Assembly (NCBI GenBank): GCA_029259935.1
Contig: JAJDEH010000432.1
Coordinates: 36,482-100,481, forward strand
Direction: 5' to 3'
Source of the DNA: Planctomycetota bacterium
GTDB lineage: Bacteria; Planctomycetota; Planctomycetia; Pirellulales; Pirellulaceae
Length of the DNA stretch: 64,000 bases
The position numbers and the translations under genes are program-made. Positions 31,979-41,010 of this stretch are shown in pieces; position 1 is the first letter of the stretch, and each line of letters opens with the position of its first letter. Under the pieces are notes generated by a model. It had not been told where the DNA came from, ran no database searches, and saw only the letters and a program-made list of their open reading frames with translations.

Positions 31979-33886
31979 ATGTGTGGTATCGCCGGGCTCT
32001 TTCATCCAGCAGGTCAGGCCAACCAATCCGAACTGTACGCCGCGATGGAGCGCATGGCGCGTACGCTATCTCACCGGGGCCCCGACGATTTTGGTACTTG
32101 GTGTGATGTCTCCGCGGGCATCGCCTTGGGGCACGCGCGGCTTGCGGTTGTCGACCTGTCCGAGCAGGGGCACCAGCCCATGCACGGCGCGGACGGCCGA
32201 CTTACGCTGACCTTTAACGGCGAAATCTACAACTATCAGGCGCTGCGCGACGAACTTATCGAACTGGGGCACGCCTTCGCCGGTCAGTCGGACACCGAGG
32301 TGTTGCTGGCCGCGATTCGCGAATGGGGAGTGCGCGAAGCGGCCCAGCGCGCGCGAGGCATGTTTTCGTTCGCGGCGTGGGATCATCAGCGGCGCGAACT
32401 CACACTGTGTCGCGATCGGCTCGGTATCAAGCCGCTCTATTACGGCTTTCACCAAGGCCGTCTGCTGTTCGCTTCGGAATTGAAAGCCTTCCGCGCCGAT
32501 CCTTCGTTTGGCGCGGAAATCGACCGCGATGCGCTCGCCTTGTTCGCGCGGCACGGTTATATACCGGCACCCCATTCGATTTACAAAAGCACCTTCAAGC
32601 TGCCGGCTGGCACGACACTTTGCCTGACCGCGAAAAGTCTGAAAACCGCGCGGCCGCTTCCCTATTGGAAGCTCGCCGATGTCGTCGAGCAAGGCAGGAA
32701 GGACCGCTTCACGGGAACGGAGGAAGAGGCCTTAAACGAACTAGACCGGCTGTTGCGCGAAGCCGTGCGGTTGCGGCAAGTCATGGCTGATGTGCCTCTG
32801 GGCGCGTTTCTATCCGGCGGCATCGATTCCTCGACCGTCGTGGCGCTAATGCAGGCCCAAAGTACGCGCCCCATAAAGACATTCACCATTGGGTTTTCAG
32901 TGCCCAATTACAATGAAGCCGAATACGCGAAAGCGGTGGCCAAGCATCTGGGCACGGAACACACCGAACACTATTGTTCACCGCAAGATGCCCAAGATGT
33001 GATTCCGAAGTTGGCCGGGATTTACGATGAGCCATTCGCGGATGCCTCGCAGATCCCAACCTATTTGGTTTGCCAGCAGGCGCGTCGGGACGTGACCGTC
33101 TGCCTCTCGGGGGACGGCGGCGACGAGTTGTTTGGCGGCTACGATCGCTATCTTCGGGCGGCCGAAATCTGGCGGAAGGTAAGCCGGCTGCCGCGTTGGG
33201 TGCGAAGCCCGCTGGCCGCCGCGATCCGAACGCTTGTGCCCGCCGGCAGCCTGGGAGTTCCAGGACGCAAGGCCCGGACATTGGCCGAGTATCTGGCGCT
33301 GCGAGACGGACGGTCGACCTATGCCTGGTTCAATGCGATTTGGCGGCACCCAAACGAGTTGCTGGTGGAAGGCCAAGCGCCGGCGACCGCGATGACCGAT
33401 CCAGGCCAGTGGCCGCAAACGAATTCGCTGTGTGAACACATGATGTTTGTCGACGCCGTCACTTATCTGCCGGACGACATACTCACCAAGGTAGATCGAG
33501 CCAGCATGGCGGTGGGGCTCGAGGCGCGCGTACCGATGCTGGATCACCAGGTCATGGAGTTCGCTTGGCGCTTGCCGCTGGAGATTAAACAAAGCGAAGG
33601 TCGCATGAAGGGGCTGCTCGTTAAATTGCTTGAGCGTTACGTCCCGCGACATTTGACGGAACGGCCCAAAGTTGGATTCGGCGTTCCATTGCACGAATGG
33701 CTGCGAGGGCCGTTGCGCGAGTGGGCGGACGATCTGTTGTCGGGCCCCAGCCTGGAGTCGCAGGGATTCTTCCGACCGGAAATCGTGCGGCAGCGGTGGC
33801 GCGAACATCTGGCGGAAAAACAAGATTGGCAATACCAACTGTGGACCGTGCTAATGTTCCAAGCCTGGCTTGCCGAGCAAGAATAG
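31979..33886 (+). CDS. asnB: Asparagine synthase (glutamine-hydrolysing)
   Basis: ATG at 31979 gives MCGIAG, leaving the catalytic Cys at the mature N-terminus; a TTG one codon earlier would spoil this. The 635-residue enzyme has the Ntn glutaminase half (RGPDDFGTW, GHARLAVVDLSEQGHQPM, FNGEIYNYQALRDEL, SDTEVLLAA) and the synthetase half with PP-loop LSGGIDSSTVVAL and LSGDGGDELFGGYDRY. It transfers glutamine-derived ammonia to beta-aspartyl-AMP using ATP. Paralogues of this size also amidate surface polysaccharides or exopolysaccharide precursors, and this one stands alone, so a non-biosynthetic role cannot be excluded. Confidence 0.95.
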   Translation: MCGIAGLFHPAGQANQSELYAAMERMARTLSHRGPDDFGTWCDVSAGIALGHARLAVVDLSEQGHQPMHGADGRLTLTFNGEIYNYQALRDELIELGHAFAGQSDTEVLLAAIREWGVREAAQRARGMFSFAAWDHQRRELTLCRDRLGIKPLYYGFHQGRLLFASELKAFRADPSFGAEIDRDALALFARHGYIPAPHSIYKSTFKLPAGTTLCLTAKSLKTARPLPYWKLADVVEQGRKDRFTGTEEEALNELDRLLREAVRLRQVMADVPLGAFLSGGIDSSTVVALMQAQSTRPIKTFTIGFSVPNYNEAEYAKAVAKHLGTEHTEHYCSPQDAQDVIPKLAGIYDEPFADASQIPTYLVCQQARRDVTVCLSGDGGDELFGGYDRYLRAAEIWRKVSRLPRWVRSPLAAAIRTLVPAGSLGVPGRKARTLAEYLALRDGRSTYAWFNAIWRHPNELLVEGQAPATAMTDPGQWPQTNSLCEHMMFVDAVTYLPDDILTKVDRASMAVGLEARVPMLDHQVMEFAWRLPLEIKQSEGRMKGLLVKLLERYVPRHLTERPKVGFGVPLHEWLRGPLREWADDLLSGPSLESQGFFRPEIVRQRWREHLAEKQDWQYQLWTVLMFQAWLAEQE

Positions 33887-33960
33887 CGAAGTCGCCAACA
33901 CCCCGCCGCCTTACGACATCCATGGGCGGGCGCGCACGGCCCTCTGGCCGAATTGGACGG

Positions 33961-34194
33961 TTACTCCATCTGGCAACCGCCCATACCGCATTGCGGCAGC
34001 CCGCAACCTTGCTGTGTGGGCGGCTGGCAAACGGGAAGTTGGCTGGAACCGTTAGTGTGCGCCGCGGCGGGCACGCTAAATTTCTTTTCCAACTTCATGT
34101 CGCCACAGTCAGGACAGTGCGGCGTTTCATCGGCTCGAATGAGGACTTCGAATTCTGTTTCGCAGTGGTTGCAAGAAAACTCGTAAATGGGCAT
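33961..34194 (-). CDS. FmdB-type zinc-ribbon regulatory protein
   Basis: The start at 34194 is preceded by GGAG and begins MPIYEFSC, the hallmark of this family; an ATG four codons upstream is ignored. The 77-residue protein has paired knuckles C-N-H-C and C-P-D-C (CNHCETEFEVLIRADETPHC then PDCG), followed by a Gln/Pro/Cys-rich tail (QGCGLPQCGMGGC). Family members are annotated as putative regulators from the formamidase operon; the function here is unknown. Confidence 0.9.
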   Translation of the reverse strand: MPIYEFSCNHCETEFEVLIRADETPHCPDCGDMKLEKKFSVPAAAHTNGSSQLPVCQPPTQQGCGLPQCGMGGCQME

Positions 34195-34328
34195 TTGGAT
34201 CTCCATCCAATTTGATTGGTCCGATTGCAGGGCTCAACGGATATTGTAAAACGCCATGACGGTCGTCGAAACCAGGCCCGCGAACTTGGCTTGATGAAAC
34301 TCAACCTTTGCGCTGGAGCCGGACGGCG

Positions 34329-35261
34329 TTACTTCTTTCCAGCGCCGAAACGATGGCCCGCCAACGGCATGCTGACCGCATACAACGAAGTTCGCGCGGT
34401 GACATACAGCGTCTTGTTGTCCGGACCGCCGAACGTGCAATTGGCGGGACCCTCGGGGAATGGAATCGTGCACAGCGTTTTGCCCCGGGGGTCCACGACT
34501 TGGATCAGCCTGGCAGCGGGACACGTCAAATAGAGATTTCCTTTTTCATCGACGGTCAGCCCGTCGCCGCCGCGAGGCTCTTTGCCCGGCACCTGTCTCA
34601 GGCGGCAGACGACTTGGCGGGCGCCGATCTTGCCTGGGCGCTCAACTGCATAAGCCATCAGTTCGCCATGACCGGACGGCAACACATAGAGAGTTTTTTC
34701 ATCGGGAGAAAGCAGAATTCCGTTGCAACGCCGCAAATCGTCGACAAGCTGCGTTACCTTTCCGCTGGGCGAGCAATAGAAGACGCCGCTCGGCTTGGGC
34801 TGTTTGGCCGATCCGCCAATGTCGCTGAAATAGACGCCGCCCCCCGCATCAATCACCAAGTCGTTCACGCGATGAAACGGCTTGCCGTCACACGAATCGG
34901 CAATGACCTCGAATTGCTTCGTCTTCAGATCGTACGCGGAGATCTGTACGGTGGTGCCATCCCGCAGGTCGCTGCCTGAATGGCAGGCAAACATGCGCCC
35001 GTCGTGGTGGAAGAAAAGTCCGTTGGTGCGCAGGCTGTCTTCGAGAAACGTCGTGAGACGATTTTCGATATCCAAACGATAGATCTTTTCCGTGTGGATG
35101 TCGGAAAAATACAGATCGCCGTTGGCATCCACGGCGGGTCCTTCCACAAAGCGGAAACCACCGTGTAGCTTGCGAACCTTGCCCACGGGCCCAAATTCGT
35201 CGGACCATGCCGACCCGCTACCGATTAACAACAGGACGATCGTCACGCAGCTTGTTTTCAT
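34329..35261 (-). CDS. Exported SMP-30/gluconolactonase family protein
   Basis: The start at 35261 leads a signal peptide (MKTSCVTIVLLLIGSGSAWS). The 310-residue protein forms a six-bladed propeller of the SMP-30/LRE type: FVEGPAVDANGDLYFSDIHT with the metal-binding Glu, RTNGLFFHHDGRMFACHSGS, RVNDLVIDAGGGVYFSD with the Asn-Asp pair, and CNGILLSPDEKTLYVLPSG. It likely hydrolyses a lactone of an oxidised sugar in the periplasm. It starts 13 bases after the sulfatase stop codon, so the two form an operon. That pairing suggests work on a sulfated carbohydrate. Confidence 0.9.
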   Translation of the reverse strand: MKTSCVTIVLLLIGSGSAWSDEFGPVGKVRKLHGGFRFVEGPAVDANGDLYFSDIHTEKIYRLDIENRLTTFLEDSLRTNGLFFHHDGRMFACHSGSDLRDGTTVQISAYDLKTKQFEVIADSCDGKPFHRVNDLVIDAGGGVYFSDIGGSAKQPKPSGVFYCSPSGKVTQLVDDLRRCNGILLSPDEKTLYVLPSGHGELMAYAVERPGKIGARQVVCRLRQVPGKEPRGGDGLTVDEKGNLYLTCPAARLIQVVDPRGKTLCTIPFPEGPANCTFGGPDNKTLYVTARTSLYAVSMPLAGHRFGAGKK

Positions 35262-35274
35262 TATCGTATGCACC

Positions 35275-36762
35275 TTACTGGTCTTTTTCGGTTCGCGGAA
35301 ACGGTTTTCGAAGCTGTCCGGCAGCATGCAGTGGCTGGCCGGACCGGCGGCTCCACCATTCAGAGGCGCGCCGCGGGTCGTAGTGAGGATTCTTCAGCGG
35401 CATCCTCGCACCGACGCTCTGCCGCCAGTCGACTAGTTCCTTGCGCAACGCCACCGTTAGTCCTTTGCGCTCGGCCGCCAGATTCTTCGTTTCACTCAAG
35501 TCTTCGCCCAAGTGATAAAGTTCGGGGTCGGTGCCGTCGAGGAATTCGATCAGTTTCCATTTCCCTTTGCGGATGGCGCTGGCCGGGCGGCTGTGGTGAT
35601 AGTGCGGATAGTGAAAGTGAATCGCTTCGCGCGCCAGCTTGGCGTGGGAATTCCGCAGCAACGGCGTGAGGCTCAAACCGTCGATGGCCTGATTTTCCGG
35701 CAACCTTCCCCCAGCCAAATCGACGAACGTCGGGAAGAAGTCGTAGCTAATCGAAGGCTCGGCGCATTCCGTGCCGGGCTTGGCCAGCGGCGGATACTTC
35801 ACGATAAGTGGGACTCGAATCCCTCCTTCATACAGCGAACCCTTTTCGTCGCGCAGCGGACGATTGTCCGCGACGGTCGGATCGACTTCCGGTTGATAAT
35901 CATAGCGCCGATAAAGTCCACCGTTGTCTGAAGTAAACAGGATCATCGTTCGTTCGGTCAGTCCCTGGTCCTCCACCGACGCGACGATGCGGCCGACCAA
36001 GTCATCCACATGCTCGATCATGGCGGCGTACACCGGGTGCGGCAGATGTTTGTCACCTGCGGCACCCGCTTTCCTTCGATACTTGGCAACCTTGTCGGAC
36101 ATCCCGGCCAACGGAATATGGACGGCATACGGCGAGACCATGAGAAAGAACGGCCCTTTGCGCTGTTGCTCGATAAATCGCACCGCCAGGTCACCCTCGA
36201 AATCAGTTCGATACTGACCCGGCGAAGCCTTCAAGTCCTTGCGGTTCGAGACTCGATACTTGCCTGGCAGATGAGGCCCATTGATGACGGCGGCGAAATC
36301 GTAGCCTTGATGCTGGGGACCATGGCGAACGTCGTTCCCCAAATGCCATTTGCCAATGTAGCCCGTCGAATAGCCGGCGGCCTTGAGCGACTCCGCGACC
36401 GTGTTGACCTCCAAGGGCAACGCCATCGTGGTCATTGGATTGATGACACGCTCGAAGGGACGCCAATGGCCGGGAATGTGAGCGGTGATGCCGATGCGGG
36501 CTTGATTCTGTCCTGATTGCACGGCGCAGCGCGTCGGCGAACAGACCGCGCCGGCCGCATAAAAGTCCGTGAACCGCATGCCATCGGCGGCAAGCTGGTC
36601 GATATGGGGCGTCTCGACAAAGTCGTTACCATAGCAACCAACATCCTTCCAGCCGAGGTCGTCAATAAACAGCAGAATGACATTGGGTTGCTCGGCCGCT
36701 TGCGCCGGGGCACTTCCAAGCAGATACAGCAACGGACAAAAACAGCTCAAAACACGTATCAT
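35275..36762 (-). CDS. Arylsulfatase A-type sulfatase
   Basis: The 495-residue exported enzyme (signal ending APAQA) has the metal-binding DDLGWKDVGC and the sulfatase signature C74-S-P-T-R78, where Cys74 should be converted to formylglycine. Further landmarks are TGYIGKWHLG, SPYAVHIP, FTSDNGG and the late GKWKLIEFLDG typical of the family. GGGAGAA precedes the start. It would remove sulfate esters, probably from algal polysaccharides as in other planctomycetes. It is co-transcribed with the SMP-30 gene and divergent from the metallohydrolase gene across 183 bases, a likely shared control region. The formylglycine-generating enzyme is not in the window. Confidence 0.95.
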   Translation of the reverse strand: MIRVLSCFCPLLYLLGSAPAQAAEQPNVILLFIDDLGWKDVGCYGNDFVETPHIDQLAADGMRFTDFYAAGAVCSPTRCAVQSGQNQARIGITAHIPGHWRPFERVINPMTTMALPLEVNTVAESLKAAGYSTGYIGKWHLGNDVRHGPQHQGYDFAAVINGPHLPGKYRVSNRKDLKASPGQYRTDFEGDLAVRFIEQQRKGPFFLMVSPYAVHIPLAGMSDKVAKYRRKAGAAGDKHLPHPVYAAMIEHVDDLVGRIVASVEDQGLTERTMILFTSDNGGLYRRYDYQPEVDPTVADNRPLRDEKGSLYEGGIRVPLIVKYPPLAKPGTECAEPSISYDFFPTFVDLAGGRLPENQAIDGLSLTPLLRNSHAKLAREAIHFHYPHYHHSRPASAIRKGKWKLIEFLDGTDPELYHLGEDLSETKNLAAERKGLTVALRKELVDWRQSVGARMPLKNPHYDPRRASEWWSRRSGQPLHAAGQLRKPFPRTEKDQ

Positions 36763-36945
36763 GACAAGTTCTCCCTACCGCGTATTGCAATCGCGCTGAA
36801 TGCCAACCTTTTGGACAGACCAAGATTGTCGTGCGCATGATCGTCATTCGCAACAACCGACGGCAACTGATTATGATAAAGCATCGACCTACTATCTTAC
36901 CCATTCGTTGGACCTAGTGCCTCACCGAACAAGCCGAGCGTCTTT

Positions 36946-38502
36946 ATGAAATTCAAGTTCCTATCGCGGCTGTGCGTGATGCCCCTTCTGCTTCTATTCA
37001 CAGCCCAATTGCTGGCCGAGCCCTCTCATGGCACGGTGAAGTTGCAGTTCAAATTGGATGACGCGAACGGCGATCCGCTCCCCTGTCGCATTCACTTGAA
37101 AGACGAGCAAGACGAACCGATCAAGGCCAAAGGCCAGCCATTTTGGCGCGATCACTTTGTTTGTTCCGGACGTGTGGCCGTCGACTTACCACCCGGCAAC
37201 TACCGCTATGAAATTGAACGCGGACCCGAATATGAACGGCTGTCCGGCCAGATCGAGCTGATCAGCAAGAATGCGAAGAACAGCGCGCAGTTGAATTTGA
37301 CGCTCCGCCGCATCGCCGATTTGCGAACCGCCGGCTGGTACTCGGGCGATCTGCATGTGCATCGGCCGATCGACGATGTCGAGTTGTTGATGAGGGCCGA
37401 GGATCTCGACTTGGCTCCCGTCATCACCTGGTGGAACGCCAGGAATCCGTGGAAGGACGCCGACATTCCCCAACCGATTGCTCGTCAATTTGACACACAC
37501 CGGCGTTACAACATCATGGCGGGGGAAGACGAGCGCGAAGGGGGCGCACTGTTGTATTTCGGTTTGAAGGAACCGCTCGACCTATCCGTCGAATCGCGCG
37601 AGTTTCCTTCTCCCATGCAATTTGTCCAACAAGCTCGGATGCGACAGCCGAAGGTCTGGATTGATATTGAAAAACCGTTTTGGTGGGACGTGCCGGTTTG
37701 GCTGGCAAGTGGCCAGGCGAACTCGATAGGGCTGGCCAATAATCACATGTGCCGCGGCAAGATGTACGAGTCCGAAGCGTGGGGCAGGCCGCGCGACGAA
37801 AAACGCCTGCCGGCACCACGCGGCAACGGATTCTGGACGCAAGAGATTTACTATCAAATTCTCAACAGCGGCCTACGAATTCCACCCTCGGCTGGCAGCG
37901 CGTCGGGCGTGCTGCCCAATCCTGTTGGTTACAACCGTGTCTACGTGCAGCTCGACGAACCGTTCACGCGCGACGCCTGGTTTCGCGGCCTGTCCCACGG
38001 TCGGTGCTTTGTCACCAATGGCCCGCTACTGTTGGCCAACGCCAACGGCCAGTGGCCAGGAGCGACTCTGAAGATGGGTGAGGAAGCTTCAATCGACGTC
38101 GCCTTGGAAGTCCAACTCACTTCGCGAGATCGAATCTCGCGGCTCGAATTGATCCATAACGGCACCGTGGCGAAGACGATCGACGTCACAGCGGACGTTT
38201 CCCAACAGCATCGGCTCCACGTGACGCTGGACAAACCGGGCTGGTTCCTTGTGCGGGCGATCACCGACGTGGAAGAAACATTTCGTTTCGCATCCACGGC
38301 TGCGTGGTATGTCGAGTCGAGTTCAGTCAAGCACCACATCAGCCGCGCGGCGGCTCAGTTTTTTCTGGAGTGGGTCGATGAACGCATTGAACGCGTACAT
38401 GAAAGGGTTTCCGACGCGAAGCAGTTGCGGGCGATATTGGAATGGCACGAGAAAGCACGAACTTTTTGGGCAGGCCGAGTCGCAATGGCAAACGCCGAAT
38501 AA
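36946..38502 (+). CDS. CehA/McbA family (PHP-like) metallohydrolase, exported
   Basis: The 518-residue protein starts with a signal peptide (CVMPLLLLFTAQLLA). An N-terminal beta domain (residues about 28-125) precedes the PHP-like core, which opens with WYSGDLHVHRP and continues through ITWWNARNPW, MAGEDEREGG and NSIGLANNHMCRG, supplying His and Asp/Glu metal ligands. A C-terminal beta domain (RISRLELIHNGTVAKTIDV) follows. The named family includes carbamate hydrolases, but planctomycete members are very diverse and the substrate is not predictable. The divergent sulfatase gene suggests involvement in polymer breakdown. Confidence 0.85.
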   Translation: MKFKFLSRLCVMPLLLLFTAQLLAEPSHGTVKLQFKLDDANGDPLPCRIHLKDEQDEPIKAKGQPFWRDHFVCSGRVAVDLPPGNYRYEIERGPEYERLSGQIELISKNAKNSAQLNLTLRRIADLRTAGWYSGDLHVHRPIDDVELLMRAEDLDLAPVITWWNARNPWKDADIPQPIARQFDTHRRYNIMAGEDEREGGALLYFGLKEPLDLSVESREFPSPMQFVQQARMRQPKVWIDIEKPFWWDVPVWLASGQANSIGLANNHMCRGKMYESEAWGRPRDEKRLPAPRGNGFWTQEIYYQILNSGLRIPPSAGSASGVLPNPVGYNRVYVQLDEPFTRDAWFRGLSHGRCFVTNGPLLLANANGQWPGATLKMGEEASIDVALEVQLTSRDRISRLELIHNGTVAKTIDVTADVSQQHRLHVTLDKPGWFLVRAITDVEETFRFASTAAWYVESSSVKHHISRAAAQFFLEWVDERIERVHERVSDAKQLRAILEWHEKARTFWAGRVAMANAE

Positions 38503-38703
38503 GATGCGGTCGGCTCTCAAGTTCACGAATACGCCTGCTGTTTCCGACTTTCAGAGTGACGGCGTGCCCGCAGCTCGCGCTCGTCTTTGCACCGATTTTC
38601 TGGGTGTGGATGAACCCAAAATTGGTGGACACATCGGCGGTCGCAAACGGCCAGGGACCTCCTAACCGCCCTCCTAACCGCCCCTCGGCGCTTTGAATCG
38701 AAC

Positions 38704-39783
38704 ATGAGCCATCCGCCAGTCGAAACTGATCAACCCGTAGCCGCCGCCTCCAGGCAGTTTCAGTTTCGTCTAGTTCACATCTGTTACATTTTCACCTTGC
38801 TCGCCACGGCTCTGGCCATCTTTGGCCCCGGTGGAATCGTGATTTGCGTTTTTGTTGCCGTCTATTGGGCGGCGGTTTTCACGAGTCGAGCGCGGCCCGC
38901 GGCGTTCCGAAGCTCCTGTTTAATTCTTCTAGTTGGTTTGGGTTTTATTGCCGCCGTGCTTCCGGCGGCAACGTCTTCAGGCCGAGCAGCGCGGCGCGGC
39001 CAAGGTGTCATGAACATGAGACAAATCGGAGTGGCGCTGAACAACTATCATAACGACCACGGAACGTTTCCACCGGCATACCTCGCGGACAAAAACGGCA
39101 AGCCCCAGCACAGTTGGCGCGTCCTGATTCTGCCGTATCTGGCCGAGCGGGCGCTGTACGAAGAATACAACTTCGACGAACCGTGGAACGGTCCCAACAA
39201 CAGCAAGCTTCTCGACAGGATGCCGCCGATGTATCGATATCCCTCGCCGTTTCGCGACACCAAGGAACGCACTGGCGCTTGTTTTGTCGCGGTCGTGGGA
39301 CCCGAGACCGCTTGGCCCGGCAAGACTGCACGCAAGTTCGCCGACTTGCGAGATGCCATGTACCAGACGGCACTACTGATCGAATACGACAACGAAAGTA
39401 TTCCTTGGCTGGAGCCGAGGGATCTTGAAATGGATGAAGCGCTCGAGTTGCTGGCCTCGGGCAAACCGACCGGCTATTACCATTCGGAGAATTTCTTTTA
39501 CCAAGACTTCGTGGGCCGAAGCGTCCTGTTTGCCGACGGAAGCACACGGACATTCGATCGCGGCGGCAGCCAGTCGGTCTGGTCGGCAATGCTCGGAGTG
39601 AACGATGGCGTCGGCTGGGACCCAGGCGATCTTGACGGCCCATCAACGAATGCCAGTCGGCTCAGGGTAGCCAATTGCCTAAGACTCGCGATGTTGGTCC
39701 TGCTGACGTTCTTTCCCCTTCCCTGGGTGTGGCTAAATCCAACGCCGACCGCAAGACCTCTCGCCACGGGCGGTCCTGAATAA
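38704..39783 (+). CDS. DUF1559 domain protein with N-terminal membrane helices
   Basis: The 359-residue product has two to three hydrophobic helices at the N-terminus (HICYIFTLLATALAIFGPGG; VICVFVAVYWAAVF; CLILLVGLGFIAAVLPAA), then the DUF1559 core: NMRQIGVALNNYHNDHGTFP, HSWRVLILPYLAERALYEEY, DEPWNGPNN and VLFADGSTR. A last helix (LRLAMLVLLTFFPLPWVWL) ends the protein. Most DUF1559 proteins are pseudopilin-like with a single processed N-terminal helix. This one lacks the GFTLVE-type prepilin motif and looks like an integral membrane variant. The gap from the metallohydrolase gene is 201 bases. Confidence 0.85.
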   Translation: MSHPPVETDQPVAAASRQFQFRLVHICYIFTLLATALAIFGPGGIVICVFVAVYWAAVFTSRARPAAFRSSCLILLVGLGFIAAVLPAATSSGRAARRGQGVMNMRQIGVALNNYHNDHGTFPPAYLADKNGKPQHSWRVLILPYLAERALYEEYNFDEPWNGPNNSKLLDRMPPMYRYPSPFRDTKERTGACFVAVVGPETAWPGKTARKFADLRDAMYQTALLIEYDNESIPWLEPRDLEMDEALELLASGKPTGYYHSENFFYQDFVGRSVLFADGSTRTFDRGGSQSVWSAMLGVNDGVGWDPGDLDGPSTNASRLRVANCLRLAMLVLLTFFPLPWVWLNPTPTARPLATGGPE

Positions 39784-39859
39784 TTTTTGATTGCACACCA
39801 GCACAATGACTGCGTGATATGCAAACCCCTTTTGAAACCAGTTCGTTCCGCGCCGCCGG

Positions 39860-40705
39860 TTAGCGAAATCTTTCAGCATCCAGCAAGTATTGTTGCTTTT
39901 CTTCACTCCAATGCACGCCCAACCGGTCAAGGCCCGTCTTCAAAGCATCCCAATTCACCTCATCCAGATTCTTGGATGGCCCTGGCAAGATCGATAGCGC
40001 TTGGCTGCGTATTTGGCGTCGGATGTGGTACTCGAACTCTTGCTCGCTACCAAGAAAAACATATCTCTCCAAAAGATTGAGCTTCCGGAGTTCTATCATC
40101 TTCGAGATAAGCGCGTCGGCCGTCCTGAGAGGGTTGTCACCTGGCCGTAGCGGTTCTTTGCGAAACAAGCCATGTTCCGCCGCCCACTCGATCAGTGAGT
40201 GCGCGGATGGCATCGAACTGACAGTGCAACCGCCAAGAGTATCAAGCGGGATGTCGTCCTTGAGCATCACGAACCAGCAAAAACGAGTTCGGCTCTTCGG
40301 GTCAAACCAAATTTTAGGCGGCAATGCGCCTTTTGAATCCACCTCAAAAAGTAGCGGAATGATCAGAGCAAGACGATGGTTCGGAGAAGGTATCAACGTC
40401 TTGCGGATCGGGCTTCCCGGGATCGGGTTACCGTCGGCATCGCGTACGACCCTCCCCGGCCCTGGTGAGCAACCACGGAGTATTTCAATTGCACGCAGCT
40501 TTCCCATCGCGTGCAAATGGTTGACAGCGCGAATGAGCGCTACCGGATCCCCATCGTCTGAAAGCGTGGGCACCGCGGTCATCAGTTCGATGGCCCGCTG
40601 ATAGTCGGCAGAGTCGCGCGAGGTTTCCGCCAACTCCTGGCCGTGACTGAAGGTGAATTGAAACCCAGCAAACAAACAGAAAACAAATGCCCGGCCCATG
40701 TACAT
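39860..40705 (-). CDS. Exported hypothetical protein
   Basis: The start at 40705 is chosen because GGGGA lies five bases upstream and a signal peptide follows (MYMGRAFVFCLFAGFQFTFS). The frame continues another 101 codons upstream without a ribosome-binding site. The 281-residue product shows helical segments around ALIRAVNHLHAMGKLRAIEI, a beta-rich middle (FDPKSRTRFCWFVMLKDDIP) and a polar C-terminus (VHWSEEKQQYLLDAERFR). No domain is recognised. It ends 76 bases after the convergent DUF1559 gene. Confidence 0.6.
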   Translation of the reverse strand: MYMGRAFVFCLFAGFQFTFSHGQELAETSRDSADYQRAIELMTAVPTLSDDGDPVALIRAVNHLHAMGKLRAIEILRGCSPGPGRVVRDADGNPIPGSPIRKTLIPSPNHRLALIIPLLFEVDSKGALPPKIWFDPKSRTRFCWFVMLKDDIPLDTLGGCTVSSMPSAHSLIEWAAEHGLFRKEPLRPGDNPLRTADALISKMIELRKLNLLERYVFLGSEQEFEYHIRRQIRSQALSILPGPSKNLDEVNWDALKTGLDRLGVHWSEEKQQYLLDAERFR

Positions 40706-41010
40706 ATTAATCCCCAATTGTTGGTTCCGCCGTAACGGACCTTCGAGCGAAGAGATATCCCCCCGGACAGTACAGTGGCCGTCGGCGCGGAACAAGAGCA
40801 ACTTACGCCATGTCATGCTTGTCATTATGGCGGGCAAGCGGCCTTCCGTCGTTGTTGGCTCCGCGAACAAACGCCGCGACATGGCAACGAACTTCGACAA
40901 GGTTCTCAGCAAAAAACGGCCCGCCCCTTGCGGCTGGGAGAGTGTCGCCAGAGAATGGGCGGTTCGACATGTGATTCGTGCCAATGAAATCCTGAAACGA
41001 CGAGGCAATC
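40706..41010. other. Divergent promoter region, no gene
   Basis: This 305-base stretch separates the minus-strand exported hypothetical from the plus-strand TIM-barrel gene. Open frames cross it on both strands but have no ribosome-binding site or recognisable product. No hairpins stand out. Confidence 0.4.

Noticed and set aside
32978..33838. 286-codon minus-strand frame inside asnB
   Set aside because: Shadow of the synthetase half of asnB.
40706..41008. 101-codon N-terminal extension of the exported hypothetical at 39860
   Set aside because: It would bury a good signal peptide; a ribosome-binding site lies before the internal start.
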